A stretch of 64,000 bases of DNA from Aldehydirespirator sp965219165. Lineage in GTDB: Bacteria; Actinomycetota; Acidimicrobiia; Acidimicrobiales; Aldehydirespiratoraceae. Every line of letters begins with the position of its first letter. The stretch's first letter is position 1. A program made the position numbers and the translations under genes. The stretch spans positions 124,001 to 188,000 of the forward strand of contig CBDCMW010000002.1 in NCBI GenBank assembly GCA_965219165.1. The letters run 5' to 3'. The notes beneath the pieces are model-generated. The model was not told the DNA's origin, ran no database searches, and saw only the letters and a list, made by a program, of their open reading frames with translations. This document shows positions 42,812 through 51,162 of the stretch, piece after piece.

Positions 42812-43519
42812 GGCTGCCTACCCGAGCATGCGGTGGGGATGTTGAGCGTCGCGAGGCATCTCCTCGATGTGCCCGGTGTCGTGATCGTGCTGGGCGTCAA
42901 CCACAGCGAACTGTGTCACCGGGTTCGATCGGTACACGGCGCAGGGTGTGACGCGGAGACCTATCTGCGGCGCTTCGTCGACCTCCCGGTAGATCTGGGG
43001 GTCGTCGGCACCGCTCAGCTTGACAGGTTTCTAAACGGGCGTTTCGAAGCGGCCGGAATCCGGGACCGCTTCACTTCTTCCGAAGGATGGTTCTTGAGCG
43101 AGATGATCAAGTTGCTTGCCCAGCAGGCTGGGATGAGTTTGCAGGACATCGAACAGGTGGTACATAGAGCCGCTCTGACACTTGGCAGCATCGCTGAACC
43201 CAAGAGTGAAGCAGAACGAGCCGAGGTGAAGCCCGACGACCTCGACCTCGACGGTATCTCGGTGGCCTCTGCCGCCACGGGCGATGACGGCGCCCCCGCC
43301 TACGGTTTCGCCGGAACCATCAACGCTGCGGGAACCGACGTTCCCATCGACTACGCCCACCCCGGCATCAGCCCGTTATCGGAGCAGAGGGTTGACGGGC
43401 GGCCCTATGTCCAGAGGACTCGGATCAGGTCTGCTGCTAGTAGCGGTGTTGGCGCCTGTTCTGGGTGCGGAGGGTTATGGCGTCGGAGTACTGGTAGAGG
43501 ACTGCGCCGGCGAGCGTGA
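42812..43519 (+). pseudogene. KAP-family P-loop NTPase, 3' fragment
   Basis: Starting at the IS end, the frame reads CLPEHAVGMLSVARHLLDV, then VVIVLGVNHSELCHRVRSVHG and YLRRFVDLPVDLG. This matches KAP NTPases just after their Walker B DELDRC motif; the Walker A half is absent. About 180 residues look family-like. The last 40 codons overlap the convergent antiporter gene and look unrelated. KAP NTPases are membrane-associated and occur in defence islands. A matching N-terminal piece lies at 46376-46530 on the other strand. Confidence 0.7.
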
Positions 43520-44606
43520 GGATGATGACGTAGGTGGCTGCGAGCGCGCCTAAGCCGCTCTCGCGGGAGATGCCGAGTTCGGCGATGACAATCGAGAACT
43601 CTCCGTGGGCGATGAGTGCGGCTCCCGCACGCGCCCGGCCGGGTTTGCCGATGGCGGCTCGTCCGGCTGCGATCCAGCCGGTGGCGATCTTCGTGGCGAT
43701 GGTGACGGCCGCGATGACGACCGCGGCGATGGCGACATCGGGGATGAGTTGCAGGTCCACTTGCAGGCCGAAGAACACGAAGAAGGCTGCGGCGAAGAGG
43801 TTGCGCAGCGGCAGCAGCAGCCCGCGGGCGTGCGAGACGATGTCGCCTGAGAGCGCGACGCCGACGACGAAGGCTCCGACGGCGGTCGACAGGTTGAGGA
43901 GTCCTGCGATGCCGGCGACGAGAAGTGTGCCGCCGAGCAGGGTCAACAACAGCGCTTCGCTGGACTGGCTCAAAGCGATGGCGCTGAGCCGGTCACCGAG
44001 CAGATAGGCGGCACCGAGCACCGCAAGGACCGCGAGCAGTGACACAGAGACGGCGAAGGTGGTGCTCAGGACCGAGCCGCGGAAGAGCACGCCCGACACG
44101 ATGGGCAGGTAGAGCACCATGGCGAGGTCCTCGATGACGAGCACGCTGAGGATCACCGGGGTCTCGTGGTTGCCGATGCGGTCGAGGTCCGCGACGAGTT
44201 TCGCGACGATGCCCGAGGATGAGATGTAGGTCACGCCGCCGAGCAGGACCGCCACGATGGGATCGAATCCGAGCAGCAGGCCCGCTACGAATCCGGGCGG
44301 GAAATTGAGGGCGAGGTCGACGATGCCAGCCAGTGTTGATCGTCGCACGTTGGCGATCAGCTCGTGCGTCGAGAACTCGAGTCCCAGCATCAGCAGCATC
44401 AAGATGACGCCGATCTCAGCTCCCACTTCGATGAAGTCCGCCGACGCCGGCAACTCGACGAGACCGCCCTCGCCGAGGCCGAGTCCCACCAGCAGATACA
44501 ACGGAAGCGCAGGCAGCCCGATTCTTCGGGCGAGACGGGCGACGATCGCCAAGCCCAGCACCACCGCCCCGAGCTCGATCATCAACAGATCGCCGCCCGA
44601 GTGCAT
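43437..44606 (-). CDS. CPA2-family cation/H+ antiporter (KhtU-like)
   Basis: A 389-residue transporter with about eleven to twelve membrane segments. Family segments include GLPALPLYLLVGLGLGEGG, GVILMLLMLGLEFS (the conserved LGLEF), ISSSGIVAKLVADL, VLVIEDLAMVLYLP (the ion-binding ED region) and ALIAHGEFSIVIAELG. Exchange of K+ or Na+ for H+ across the membrane is expected. The gene begins four bases after the stop of a KhtT-like gene, so the two form an operon in which the TrkA-C protein gates the channel. There is no C-terminal TrkA domain on this subunit. Confidence 0.9.
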   Translation of the reverse strand: MHSGGDLLMIELGAVVLGLAIVARLARRIGLPALPLYLLVGLGLGEGGLVELPASADFIEVGAEIGVILMLLMLGLEFSTHELIANVRRSTLAGIVDLALNFPPGFVAGLLLGFDPIVAVLLGGVTYISSSGIVAKLVADLDRIGNHETPVILSVLVIEDLAMVLYLPIVSGVLFRGSVLSTTFAVSVSLLAVLAVLGAAYLLGDRLSAIALSQSSEALLLTLLGGTLLVAGIAGLLNLSTAVGAFVVGVALSGDIVSHARGLLLPLRNLFAAAFFVFFGLQVDLQLIPDVAIAAVVIAAVTIATKIATGWIAAGRAAIGKPGRARAGAALIAHGEFSIVIAELGISRESGLGALAATYVIILTLAGAVLYQYSDAITLRTQNRRQHRY

Positions 44607-44609
44607 GAG

Positions 44610-45098
44610 TTAGCCCGATTGGGTGAGCAGCTTCGTGGCGGCCTTCACCGCGGACGGAACGCCGACCACCACCGCCGTGCCGCCGGGTTCCAGACGGTCA
44701 GTTCCGCCCGGGATGGGGATGGAGCCCGAGTCGGTGACGAGCGCGACGACGCCCGCGCCGGTTCGTGCCCTTAGCGCGGCCTCGGCGAGGGTGAGCCCGG
44801 CGAGAGATGACTGCGAGTCGATCGTGACCCACGAGATCACAAGGTCCTCGAGCCGGTGCACGGCGTCATCGAGATGCTCCAGTACCGGGTTGCCACCCAG
44901 CAACTCGCCGAGGGTGTGCCCCTCCTCCTCGGTGAGCTCGACGCTCTCGCAGGCGCGATCAATGTCCCGCTCGTCATAGATCACCAGATCACGCCGACCG
45001 GTCTGATGAACGACCACGCCCACAAGGCGGCCTGCATTCGTCTCCAGGTCGAAGCGAACCCCCACACCGGGCAGATCAGTCTCGGTTGCCTTCCTCAC
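44610..45098 (-). CDS. KhtT-like TrkA-C regulatory subunit
   Basis: A 162-residue cytoplasmic regulator. The N-terminal ETDLPGVGVRFDLETNAGRL and VVVHQTGRRDLVIYDERD match KhtT. The C-terminal half (AGLTLAEAALRARTGAGVVA, PIPGGTDRLEPGGTAVVVG) is a TrkA-C (RCK_C) domain that binds a nucleotide-type ligand. It should control the antiporter encoded just downstream, by analogy with the Bacillus KhtTU K+/H+ pair. Translational coupling is likely from the three-base gap. Confidence 0.87.
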   Translation of the reverse strand: MRKATETDLPGVGVRFDLETNAGRLVGVVVHQTGRRDLVIYDERDIDRACESVELTEEEGHTLGELLGGNPVLEHLDDAVHRLEDLVISWVTIDSQSSLAGLTLAEAALRARTGAGVVALVTDSGSIPIPGGTDRLEPGGTAVVVGVPSAVKAATKLLTQSG

Positions 45099-45666
45099 TG
45101 GTCGCTCCTCATGTCAGACGTCGAGGACGCAGCAGCCATCTTGACAGAACAGCGGCACCAGGGGGCGCGTCAGACATCTACGGGCACCGAACGGTCAACG
45201 GGACGCCCGCCGGCCGCGGTGTCGATGTCTCGCCATTTCGCGACCGGGGCCAGCCAGACCGGATTCCTGTTCGATTGGATAGCCCCCGCGGGCGCCGGAC
45301 GCGATCAATCTGGCCGATGTCGGGGTCATGGCCGCGTTGTTGCTGGGCAGGCTGTCGCTGACGCTGGGCATAGGCATCCGCACGGCGGCTCTTCGGCGGC
45401 GCCGCTCTCATGCTGTTCATGTTCCTGGCTGGCCGTGTCAGGCCGAGAACAATCCGGTCAACTGAGCCTCACCGGGTCTCACGCAGGCTGCTTGTTGTGA
45501 GTCGTGGCCTCGCGGCCGGAACGTAAGCCGCGCTCGTCGCCCAAGCTCCCGGCGTCGTTTCGCGCTTCCTGCCGCGGACTCGTGCGTGCGTTAGCACCCC
45601 GGCCGCGAGTGTGGCCTGCTGTCGCTACTGTGGGCGGAGCAACGGGTGGAGCTCGCGGGAGTTGCC
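45099..45666. other. Gene-poor stretch with a possible LspA-like relic
   Basis: No convincing complete gene. Around 45240-45470, two plus-strand frames read TGFLFDWIAPAG and then, shifted, DAINLADVGVMAALLLGRLS. This resembles the end of signal peptidase II, where a DWI segment and an N-x-AD motif occur. The match is short and the rest of the protein is absent. The remainder holds a likely promoter for the KhtT gene and for the DUF2510 gene, but no clear motif was seen. Confidence 0.3.
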
Positions 45667-46134
45667 ATGAGAGATAAAGCCGGCGATTGGCAGCCGGACC
45701 CGACTGGCCGTCATGAACTCAGATGGCTGACAAGCTCCGGTGATTGGACCGATCATGTCTCTAGCAATCGCGCGTTAGGTAACGATCCCTACGTTCCTCC
45801 TCCACCTGCTCCCCGAGCGCGACGCACGGAATCCCAGCAGAGGCGGCTACAGCAGCATGAGGATCTTCTCATGAGTTACGCGGGCACCATCATTTGGGCC
45901 TCCAATCTCGTAGGCGCCGGCTGTTCTCGCTCCCAGGCGAGGTCGGCGTTCAACGAACTTGCGAGGATGGAGCGGCGAATGAAGAGAAGGGGCCTGCCTC
46001 CGCCCGATGTACTAGAGCGAGTCGAGCAGTACTGGTATGACAATGATGTTCAAGCCAGGGCGGAGTGGCTTCTTGAGATCAGCAACGCGATGTTCCCGCA
46101 GCGTCGCTGGTCGTTCTTCTTCATCGGGTGGTAG
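45667..46134 (+). CDS. DUF2510-domain protein
   Basis: A 155-residue protein. The ATG at 45667 has GGGAG upstream and gives MRDKAGDWQPDPTGRHELRW, a DUF2510 module (residues 7-40). A proline-rich linker and a basic helical C-terminal half follow (RSQARSAFNELARMERRMKR, WLLEISNAMFPQRRW, then a hydrophobic FFFIGW end). DUF2510 is a short module in actinobacterial membrane and secreted proteins. The same module, clearly homologous, begins the protein encoded at 46592-48283, so the two may be functionally linked. Exact role unknown. Confidence 0.65.
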   Translation: MRDKAGDWQPDPTGRHELRWLTSSGDWTDHVSSNRALGNDPYVPPPPAPRARRTESQQRRLQQHEDLLMSYAGTIIWASNLVGAGCSRSQARSAFNELARMERRMKRRGLPPPDVLERVEQYWYDNDVQARAEWLLEISNAMFPQRRWSFFFIGW

Positions 46135-46375
46135 AGCAGGAATTCGCGCCCTGTCGGCAACCAGGGCGACATGGCAAGCGACGAGCTGGACCCCCGCCAG
46201 CAAGGAGTTCCCAAGTTCCGGGCCGGCAATACGTTGGCGTAACGGCTAACCCGAGGCAGCTACCTTCCCACCATCTCGGCTACCCGCGCCAGCCGCGGCC
46301 GGCCGCGAAGTCACCCGCTACGCTGCCCGCCGGTGACGCCGGGGGTAGTTGGTGTCAGCATCGCTTGTGCCTTCA

Positions 46376-46530
46376 ACGGTACCCCACCCGCCGTCGAGCG
46401 CTACGGCCGCAGGCCCATCCATCTCCGCGATTGCTCTACAGACCGCTTTGACGTGCTCTTGGCGACCAAGGGTGTCGTTAGCGAATGGATCTTCCGCCTC
46501 GACCTCGAAGTCCCTGGGACGTACACGCAT
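46376..46530 (-). pseudogene. KAP-family NTPase, 5' fragment
   Basis: The minus strand reads MRVRPRDFEVEAEDPFANDT, then LGRQEHVKAVCRAIAEMDGP and VALDGGWG, where similarity stops. This is the start of KAP NTPases up to the first residues of Walker A (GxWGSGKT). After GWG the frame continues with unrelated sequence, so the break falls within Walker A. The remaining part of such a gene, beginning at Walker B, lies at 42812 in the opposite orientation. The two pieces fit one gene disrupted by inversion with loss of the middle. Confidence 0.6.
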
Positions 46531-46591
46531 TTCGCGAACCTGGCGACATAGAAGCAAGTGCCTCACCGGACCCTTCTAGCCCGAGCCGCGC

Positions 46592-48283
46592 TCATCCCTG
46601 CCCATGGACCCCAGCAGGCTCCTCCAAGTCCGACCGGCGCGTTTCTGGCACTCTCACACCAGACGTGTTGTGAGCCTGGCGTGTGTTCTGCGACATGTGC
46701 CACTCTGCGGCCTCGGGCTCCTCCACGAACTCTGTGACCACGGCTTCTGGTCCGTTGCCGACAGCCAGCTCTGCAGCGACTTCGCCGGGGGTCAGGTAGA
46801 AGAACTCGCGTCTCATGTTCACCAGATTGACGCGCCGAGAGGCAAACCGGTCATGCAGCGTCTTCTCCAGGCCGACCGCGTCGTCTGAGAACACCAATGC
46901 GTGGAGGTCGTACTTGAACGGCACTGACGCGTCGCCGAGTTCCTTGACCCGTTCCAGCGGGTCAAGGCGTCGAGTCATCCCGATCTTGACCATTCGTTCT
47001 CCGAACGAGCCAACATTGGAGATGACATAGACGTGCCCGGCGCGTGTGTTGGCGGCCCGACTCTCCACTGTCAGTACCGCCTCGTTGATTTCAGCCAGCT
47101 GCGCCTCGAGGTCGGCGACATCGGTATCGGTGCCGCCGGCTTCGCGCATCTTGGCGATTACGCCTTCATAGTGGGTGCGTTCCTTGATGAGTCGTAGGCG
47201 TTCGGCCTCAATCTCTTTGCGGGCTTTGGCCTCCTCGCGAAGGCGAGCGCGCTCGGCTTTGGCGGCTTCCTTCTCATCCTCCTTCTTGGCCAGCCAATCC
47301 GCCGCTAGCTTCAGTTGGTCGACACGCAGCCTGTGGTAACGGCTGGTGATTGCGATCTTCATGGGCTCGGCCCCGAGCCTGTTGATGGCGTTTCGGGACT
47401 TGTCCAAGCGATCGATGGCCGCCTCGAGGCGGAACGGGCGCAATTTGGCGATGAGGTCGTCGGCTTCGCTGTTGTAGGCCCGCAGCAGCAGTTTGGACAT
47501 GTCCCGGATCATCTTGCGTCCCTTGGCCTCGGAGCCGTTGACGACCCAGTTGGAGGTGCTCGTCACAGCGTCTCCGGCTCTTGCGACGGTCTTGATCTTG
47601 GCTCGCAGGTCACCAAGGGCAGCCTTGTAGTCGGCTGCAGACTCCATGTCGTGCGCGTACTCATAGACGCCGACCTCCTGGAGGATGACGGTGTCGCGCA
47701 GGCTCACGACCTCCGCTTTCAACTCGTCACGCTCGCTGCACAGCGCCTTGATCTCAGCATCAATCTCAGCCTGTCGCGCCCGCGCAGCGACCTCAGCTTG
47801 CCGCATCGACTCGTCGTGCTCGCTGCGCAGCACCTCGACCTCGGCGTTCGTTTCGTCTCGTCGTGTCGACGCGGCGGCCGCCGCTCGCCGCATTGCCTCG
47901 TAGTGCTCTGCCGCGTCGGCGTAGCCATTGGGGAGCGCTCTGAGGACGTCGTCAACGAATGCTCGAAGTTCCTCAATCTCATCGGCCATCGTCTTGTGTG
48001 CGCTGAGTCGTTTGTGAGTACGCATCACCGGCGGCGACAACGGTCCTGCGAAACGATCTGCTGCCAAGGCTGCAGGCGGCGTCGCGCTGGGCTCGACATG
48101 GTCGTGTCGGTCTCGGTCGCTCTCGTCGTTGGACCGCTGGTAGGGGTCTTTGCCCACCGTGCCGTCGTCGGCGACATGGAAGGTCCAGTCTCCAGAGGCG
48201 TCCTGCCATCGGAGTTGGTGCCGGCCTGTGGGGTCCGGCAACCAACTGCCTGCTCTGCTCTGGTCGTATTCGGTCTGGGTCAT
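46592..48283 (-). CDS. DUF2510-DUF4041-T5orf172 protein (GIY-YIG-like nuclease domain)
   Basis: A 563-residue three-part protein. Residues about 14-50 are DUF2510 (WLPDPTGRHQLRWQDASGDW). Residues about 90-200 are a charged coiled coil. Residues about 200-350 carry DUF4041-like sequence (EVGVYEYAHDMESAADYKAA, GRKMIRDMSKLLLRAYNSEA), then another coiled coil. Residues about 415-510 are T5orf172 (AGHVYVISNVGSFGERMVKI, LEKTLHDRFASRRVN, MRREFFYLTPGEVA), related to GIY-YIG nucleases. DUF4041-T5orf172 proteins are known from phage and phage-defence contexts; the DUF2510 cap is unusual. It is convergent with the smaller DUF2510 gene; the KAP relic lies in the gap between them. Confidence 0.85.
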   Translation of the reverse strand: MTQTEYDQSRAGSWLPDPTGRHQLRWQDASGDWTFHVADDGTVGKDPYQRSNDESDRDRHDHVEPSATPPAALAADRFAGPLSPPVMRTHKRLSAHKTMADEIEELRAFVDDVLRALPNGYADAAEHYEAMRRAAAAASTRRDETNAEVEVLRSEHDESMRQAEVAARARQAEIDAEIKALCSERDELKAEVVSLRDTVILQEVGVYEYAHDMESAADYKAALGDLRAKIKTVARAGDAVTSTSNWVVNGSEAKGRKMIRDMSKLLLRAYNSEADDLIAKLRPFRLEAAIDRLDKSRNAINRLGAEPMKIAITSRYHRLRVDQLKLAADWLAKKEDEKEAAKAERARLREEAKARKEIEAERLRLIKERTHYEGVIAKMREAGGTDTDVADLEAQLAEINEAVLTVESRAANTRAGHVYVISNVGSFGERMVKIGMTRRLDPLERVKELGDASVPFKYDLHALVFSDDAVGLEKTLHDRFASRRVNLVNMRREFFYLTPGEVAAELAVGNGPEAVVTEFVEEPEAAEWHMSQNTRQAHNTSGVRVPETRRSDLEEPAGVHGQG

Positions 48284-49111
48284 GATTCACCTCTCGGTAC
48301 CGGGGAGCAGCGCGACATCATCGCGCGCCCGGCGGACCTGTACCAGATCGATCCAACCGCCATGTGAAGCGCAACAAGGCTCTCGAGCCAGCGTGACCCG
48401 CCAATGCGACTCGTGCCACTACAGATCTTTCCGCTGACGTTGGCAGGAGCGGTTGTTCTCTGGCGAGATACGACGTCCCTCGCAGAACGCCTGCTGCGTC
48501 CTTGGAGAATGGCTCTCGTTCTCGTCATCTCCTCAATCTGGGTCATGACGCTTGGCAGGCTGCTGCTGAGAGCTGACGTGTCGTGGGCTGAATGGACATG
48601 GGCCCGCGTTGTCCATGTCGTCACCTAGAACTCAAGCCGCCGCCTGAACGTCACCGGATCTCGCGCTTGCAGTGGGCGAGCACCGGAATCCACGCGATTG
48701 GATGGTGGAATCTCGGAAGCTGACCGCCGCGTCCTTCTCGGCGCGAGAAGCCGCGCCAGACTAGGAGCCGGACGTTGCCTCTGCCCACGAACATGCCTCT
48801 GACCTTGGGTTTCGCGTTTCGACGCCAGAAAGGATCAGGCCAAATCCGTTCCAACCCTGCTTCAGGGCAACGCTCTGACCTCGGTGTTTGTGATTCCGCA
48901 CATACGTCAACGCAGGTATCCATCCCACGATCCGCGGCACTGCGGAGTCTTGCATGGTAGTTCCCCTCCGGTTCGTGACGCTCGGGTGTCGTTGCCATCA
49001 ACGCCGAACACCCACTACGGGCCTGCCATCCAAGAATGGGGGCATCCCCCAACAGCGCCGCTGTATAGACCAGACTACGTGTACTCCCCGAGACAGGAGG
49101 CTTGCCACCAC
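48284..49111. other. Gene-poor stretch before the RHH operon
   Basis: No gene is well supported. A plus-strand frame at 48404-48628 encodes a 74-residue peptide with two hydrophobic stretches (FPLTLAGAVVLW, MALVLVISSIWVMTLG) and could be a small membrane protein, but it has no clear start signal. The direct-repeat copy described separately occupies 48795-48904. GACAGGAGG at 49092-49100 is the ribosome binding site of the next gene. Confidence 0.4.
48795..48904. repeat. Left direct repeat of the RHH islet
   Basis: Begins GCCTCTGACCTTGGGTTTCG and contains CAAATCCGTTCCAA and CTCTGACCTCGGTGTTTGTG. It shares these blocks, in the same order and orientation, with 50168-50287. Each copy also contains an internal doublet of CTGACCT-GG. 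The repeats bracket the three small genes at 49112-50077. Confidence 0.6.
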
Positions 49112-49261
49112 ATGGACGACAACGACACGGCTCGCCGCTACCAGCTCAACCTTCGGGTCAGCCGAGCCGAACGCGAGCAACTCGACAGGTTGACGGAACA
49201 CCGCCAGAAGCCCTATTCGGCGGTGATCCGCGACCTGATCGCTGAGGCAGCCGTGGCATGA
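49112..49261 (+). CDS. Small ribbon-helix-helix-like protein
   Basis: A 49-residue protein from the ATG at 49112 (ACAGGAGG at 49093-49100). After a short polar start, YQLNLRVSRAEREQLDRLTE forms the strand and first helix, and YSAVIRDLIAEAAV the second, as in ribbon-helix-helix DNA-binding proteins. It probably regulates its own small operon; a strong hairpin follows it directly. No toxin is fused or obviously adjacent, though the two downstream genes are uncharacterised. Confidence 0.65.
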   Translation: MDDNDTARRYQLNLRVSRAEREQLDRLTEHRQKPYSAVIRDLIAEAAVA

Positions 49262-49270
49262 CCACATAAG

Positions 49271-49306
49271 TCGAATGGCCCACCCTGGCAGGGGTGGGCC
49301 ATTCGA
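49271..49306. terminator. Perfect 15-bp hairpin after the RHH gene
   Basis: TCGAATGGCCCACCC (49271-49285) pairs perfectly with GGGTGGGCCATTCGA (49292-49306) around the loop TGGCAG. It starts ten bases after the RHH stop. No T-tract follows on the plus strand. It could be an attenuator between the RHH gene and the two genes after it, or an operator. Confidence 0.65.
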
Positions 49307-49325
49307 AAAACTGCAGGACCGCAGT

Positions 49326-49613
49326 ATGAACAGAATACCACAATCAAGCCGAGCAGGCGGGGACGGACCGGAGCCGCCACGGCCTCGGAAGCGGCCGGTC
49401 GATCCGAGAGATCGAGGACGGCCACCACGGCCTGATGAGTACCGGTACTGGCTGGATGACCCCGACGCAGCGCGGCGAGACCTGGACGAAGCACTAGGTG
49501 ATGCGGAAGCAGGAGCGTCGGCGACCGGCGAGCGATATCCCGGGCACGGCAGCGAAAGCAACCCGCATTTGGGGAGTCGCGGTGATGGAGTCCGGGCGGG
49601 GAGGTCACGATGA
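49326..49613 (+). CDS. Small charged hypothetical protein
   Basis: A 95-residue Arg/Pro/Asp-rich protein (GPEPPRPRKRPVDPRDRGRP, YRYWLDDPDAARRDLDEALG). Most of it looks disordered except a short helix near residues 45-60. Its stop overlaps the next ATG (ATGA at 49610-49613), so the two genes are translationally coupled. No family recognised. Confidence 0.55.
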   Translation: MNRIPQSSRAGGDGPEPPRPRKRPVDPRDRGRPPRPDEYRYWLDDPDAARRDLDEALGDAEAGASATGERYPGHGSESNPHLGSRGDGVRAGRSR

Positions 49614-50077
49614 GTGCTCCGGGTAAGTGGGGACAGCCGGATTTCCCGAAGCGCGACTGGGTGTGCGTCCATGTGGAGGACTTGGGCGACGTGGACGCGC
49701 TGTGCCAGATGTGCGAGGTGAAGGAGATCAGATATGTGCACGCCATGGAGCATCCGGATGGATACAGGCTTGGAGCTGGTTGCGTGTGCGCTGGCAAGAT
49801 GGAAGGGTCCCCGAACGCTCCTGTGCGCCGTGAGCGGCCGTTTAGGAACCGCCAGAAGCGGCTGACTAACTGGATGCGTCACACATGGAAGGCTCATTCG
49901 ACAGGAACTCTGTCTCGGAACAAGGATGGTTGCAGGTGTGTGCTCATTCCGGAACCGGGCGGTCTGTGGAATGGACTGGTCGTCTATCCCAACGGCACGA
50001 AACAATGGGCTCGGCGACGGCGTTCGCTCGATGATCAAAAGCGCAAGATGTTCACAGTCGTAGATTCTGTTTCGTGA
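49610..50077 (+). CDS. Cysteine-rich putative zinc protein
   Basis: A 155-residue protein. WVCVHVEDLGDVDALCQMCE and YVHAMEHPDGYRLGAGCVCAG supply a C-x2-C pair, histidines and a C-x-C pair that look like a treble-clef or HNH-like zinc site. The C-terminal half is basic (RNRQKRLTNWMRHTWKAHST) with NKDGCRCVLIPE, suggesting nucleic acid contact. I recall similar proteins as hypotheticals on mobile elements. Coupled to the preceding gene by a four-base overlap. Confidence 0.6.
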   Translation: MSAPGKWGQPDFPKRDWVCVHVEDLGDVDALCQMCEVKEIRYVHAMEHPDGYRLGAGCVCAGKMEGSPNAPVRRERPFRNRQKRLTNWMRHTWKAHSTGTLSRNKDGCRCVLIPEPGGLWNGLVVYPNGTKQWARRRRSLDDQKRKMFTVVDSVS

Positions 50078-50167
50078 CGGACGCCCCCCATGTCGATCCG
50101 CGACTAAGCACGTGGTGCTGTGCCTACAGCCATACTCATGACCGGTCGTCGCTCTCCGCCGAATCAA

Positions 50168-50287
50168 GCCTCTGACCTGGGGTCTTGCGGGCTGGAGCCA
50201 AGAAAACGTTCCAGGATCTTGCGAAATCCGTTCCAAACCCCTCAGCCGTCAAGCCCCTGACCTCGGCGTTTTCGATTTCGCGCACAC
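50168..50287. repeat. Right direct repeat of the RHH islet
   Basis: Begins GCCTCTGACCTGGGGTCTTG and contains GCGAAATCCGTTCCAAA and CCCTGACCTCGGCGTTTTCG, matching 48795-48904 in order and orientation with substitutions and small indels. Just after it, GATGCGCGCATTGTTGCGCG resembles a sequence directly beside the tRNA-Arg gene at 29253. Confidence 0.6.
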
Positions 50288-50457
50288 CCCACGAGGGCCG
50301 GGGATGCGCGCATTGTTGCGCGGGTTCCAAAGGAAGCTATCGGATGGCACTCCTAGAGGCCCGTGGCCGCCGCCGGTGCGCCTTGGAGGTCGCCGCGGCG
50401 GCACTTCGGGCCGCGGTGGGCACCCACACCCTTGCAAAGCCAGGCCAGATCGCTCCT

Positions 50458-50721
50458 CTAACGGCGGCGATAGGCCTCCCGGCGATGTGCAACACGAACA
50501 ACGAGGACCACCAGTTCATTGTCGAGCAATTCGTAAACCACCCTGTAGTCGCCGACGCGTATGCGGCGAAGACCCCGCAAATCTCCCTTCAGCGAGTAGC
50601 CCGCATGCGGTTGCTCGGCGAGGCGATCAATGGCGTACACAATGCGCTCACGGTCCTGTCGAGCAATCTGCGCCAGGTCTCGGGTCGCGCTGCGCTTAAT
50701 CCGAACTGAGTATGCGGCCAT
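50458..50721 (-). CDS. RelE/ParE-family toxin
   Basis: An 87-residue protein with the RelE fold pattern: YSVRIKRSATRDLAQIARQD, ERIVYAIDRLAEQP, GYSLKGDLRGLRRIRVGDYR and VVYELLDNELVVLVVRVAHR, ending with an Arg-rich tail. RelE-type toxins cut mRNA on the ribosome. The cognate antitoxin gene lies just upstream (50768-50989), but a 46-base gap replaces the usual tight overlap because the toxin's 5' end is partly duplicated there. Confidence 0.88.
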   Translation of the reverse strand: MAAYSVRIKRSATRDLAQIARQDRERIVYAIDRLAEQPHAGYSLKGDLRGLRRIRVGDYRVVYELLDNELVVLVVRVAHRREAYRRR

Positions 50722-50767
50722 CGACTACGGCTGCTGCGCCATCTGTCGTTCTCGGGTCGCGATGCGT

Positions 50768-50989
50768 TCAATCCGAACTGAGCAGCTCATGTCTGACGCG
50801 GTCCCAGTCAAGCACCGGGTCGGCTGGATCTCGCAGGCGCTCAAGAGCGGCCTCGAGATCGTCATGATCCTCCAAATAGCGTTCCAAGGCCTGCCGAATG
50901 ACGTCGGCCCGGCTGCGCTTCAACTTCCCAGCAGCCGCATCCAGCGCCTCAACAAGCTCATTCGAGACCCGGGCTGTGACCTGGCTCAT
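50768..50989 (-). CDS. Ribbon-helix-helix antitoxin
   Basis: A 73-residue antitoxin. The N-terminal RHH domain reads VTARVSNELVEALDAAAGKL then SRADVIRQALERYLED; the acidic C-terminal tail (EAALERLRDPADPVLDWDRV) would wrap the RelE toxin. AGGAGTCC precedes the ATG on the minus strand. Its stop overlaps an ATG that opens a short defective toxin start, evidence that the original arrangement was an overlapping antitoxin-toxin pair. Confidence 0.85.
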   Translation of the reverse strand: MSQVTARVSNELVEALDAAAGKLKRSRADVIRQALERYLEDHDDLEAALERLRDPADPVLDWDRVRHELLSSD

Positions 50990-51162
50990 GCGGACTCCTT
51001 GGTCAGTTGGAAGTCAATCACTTCATTTGACATCAATGTAATGCCAGACGATCCCAATAACAACACGCGTGGGCGGGACAGGACCCGCCGGGAAGGCCGT
51101 CGGCGATTCAGTCTCCCAAGGGTCTACAGTGCGAGCGCTTGAGAAGCGGCCGAGGAGCAACA

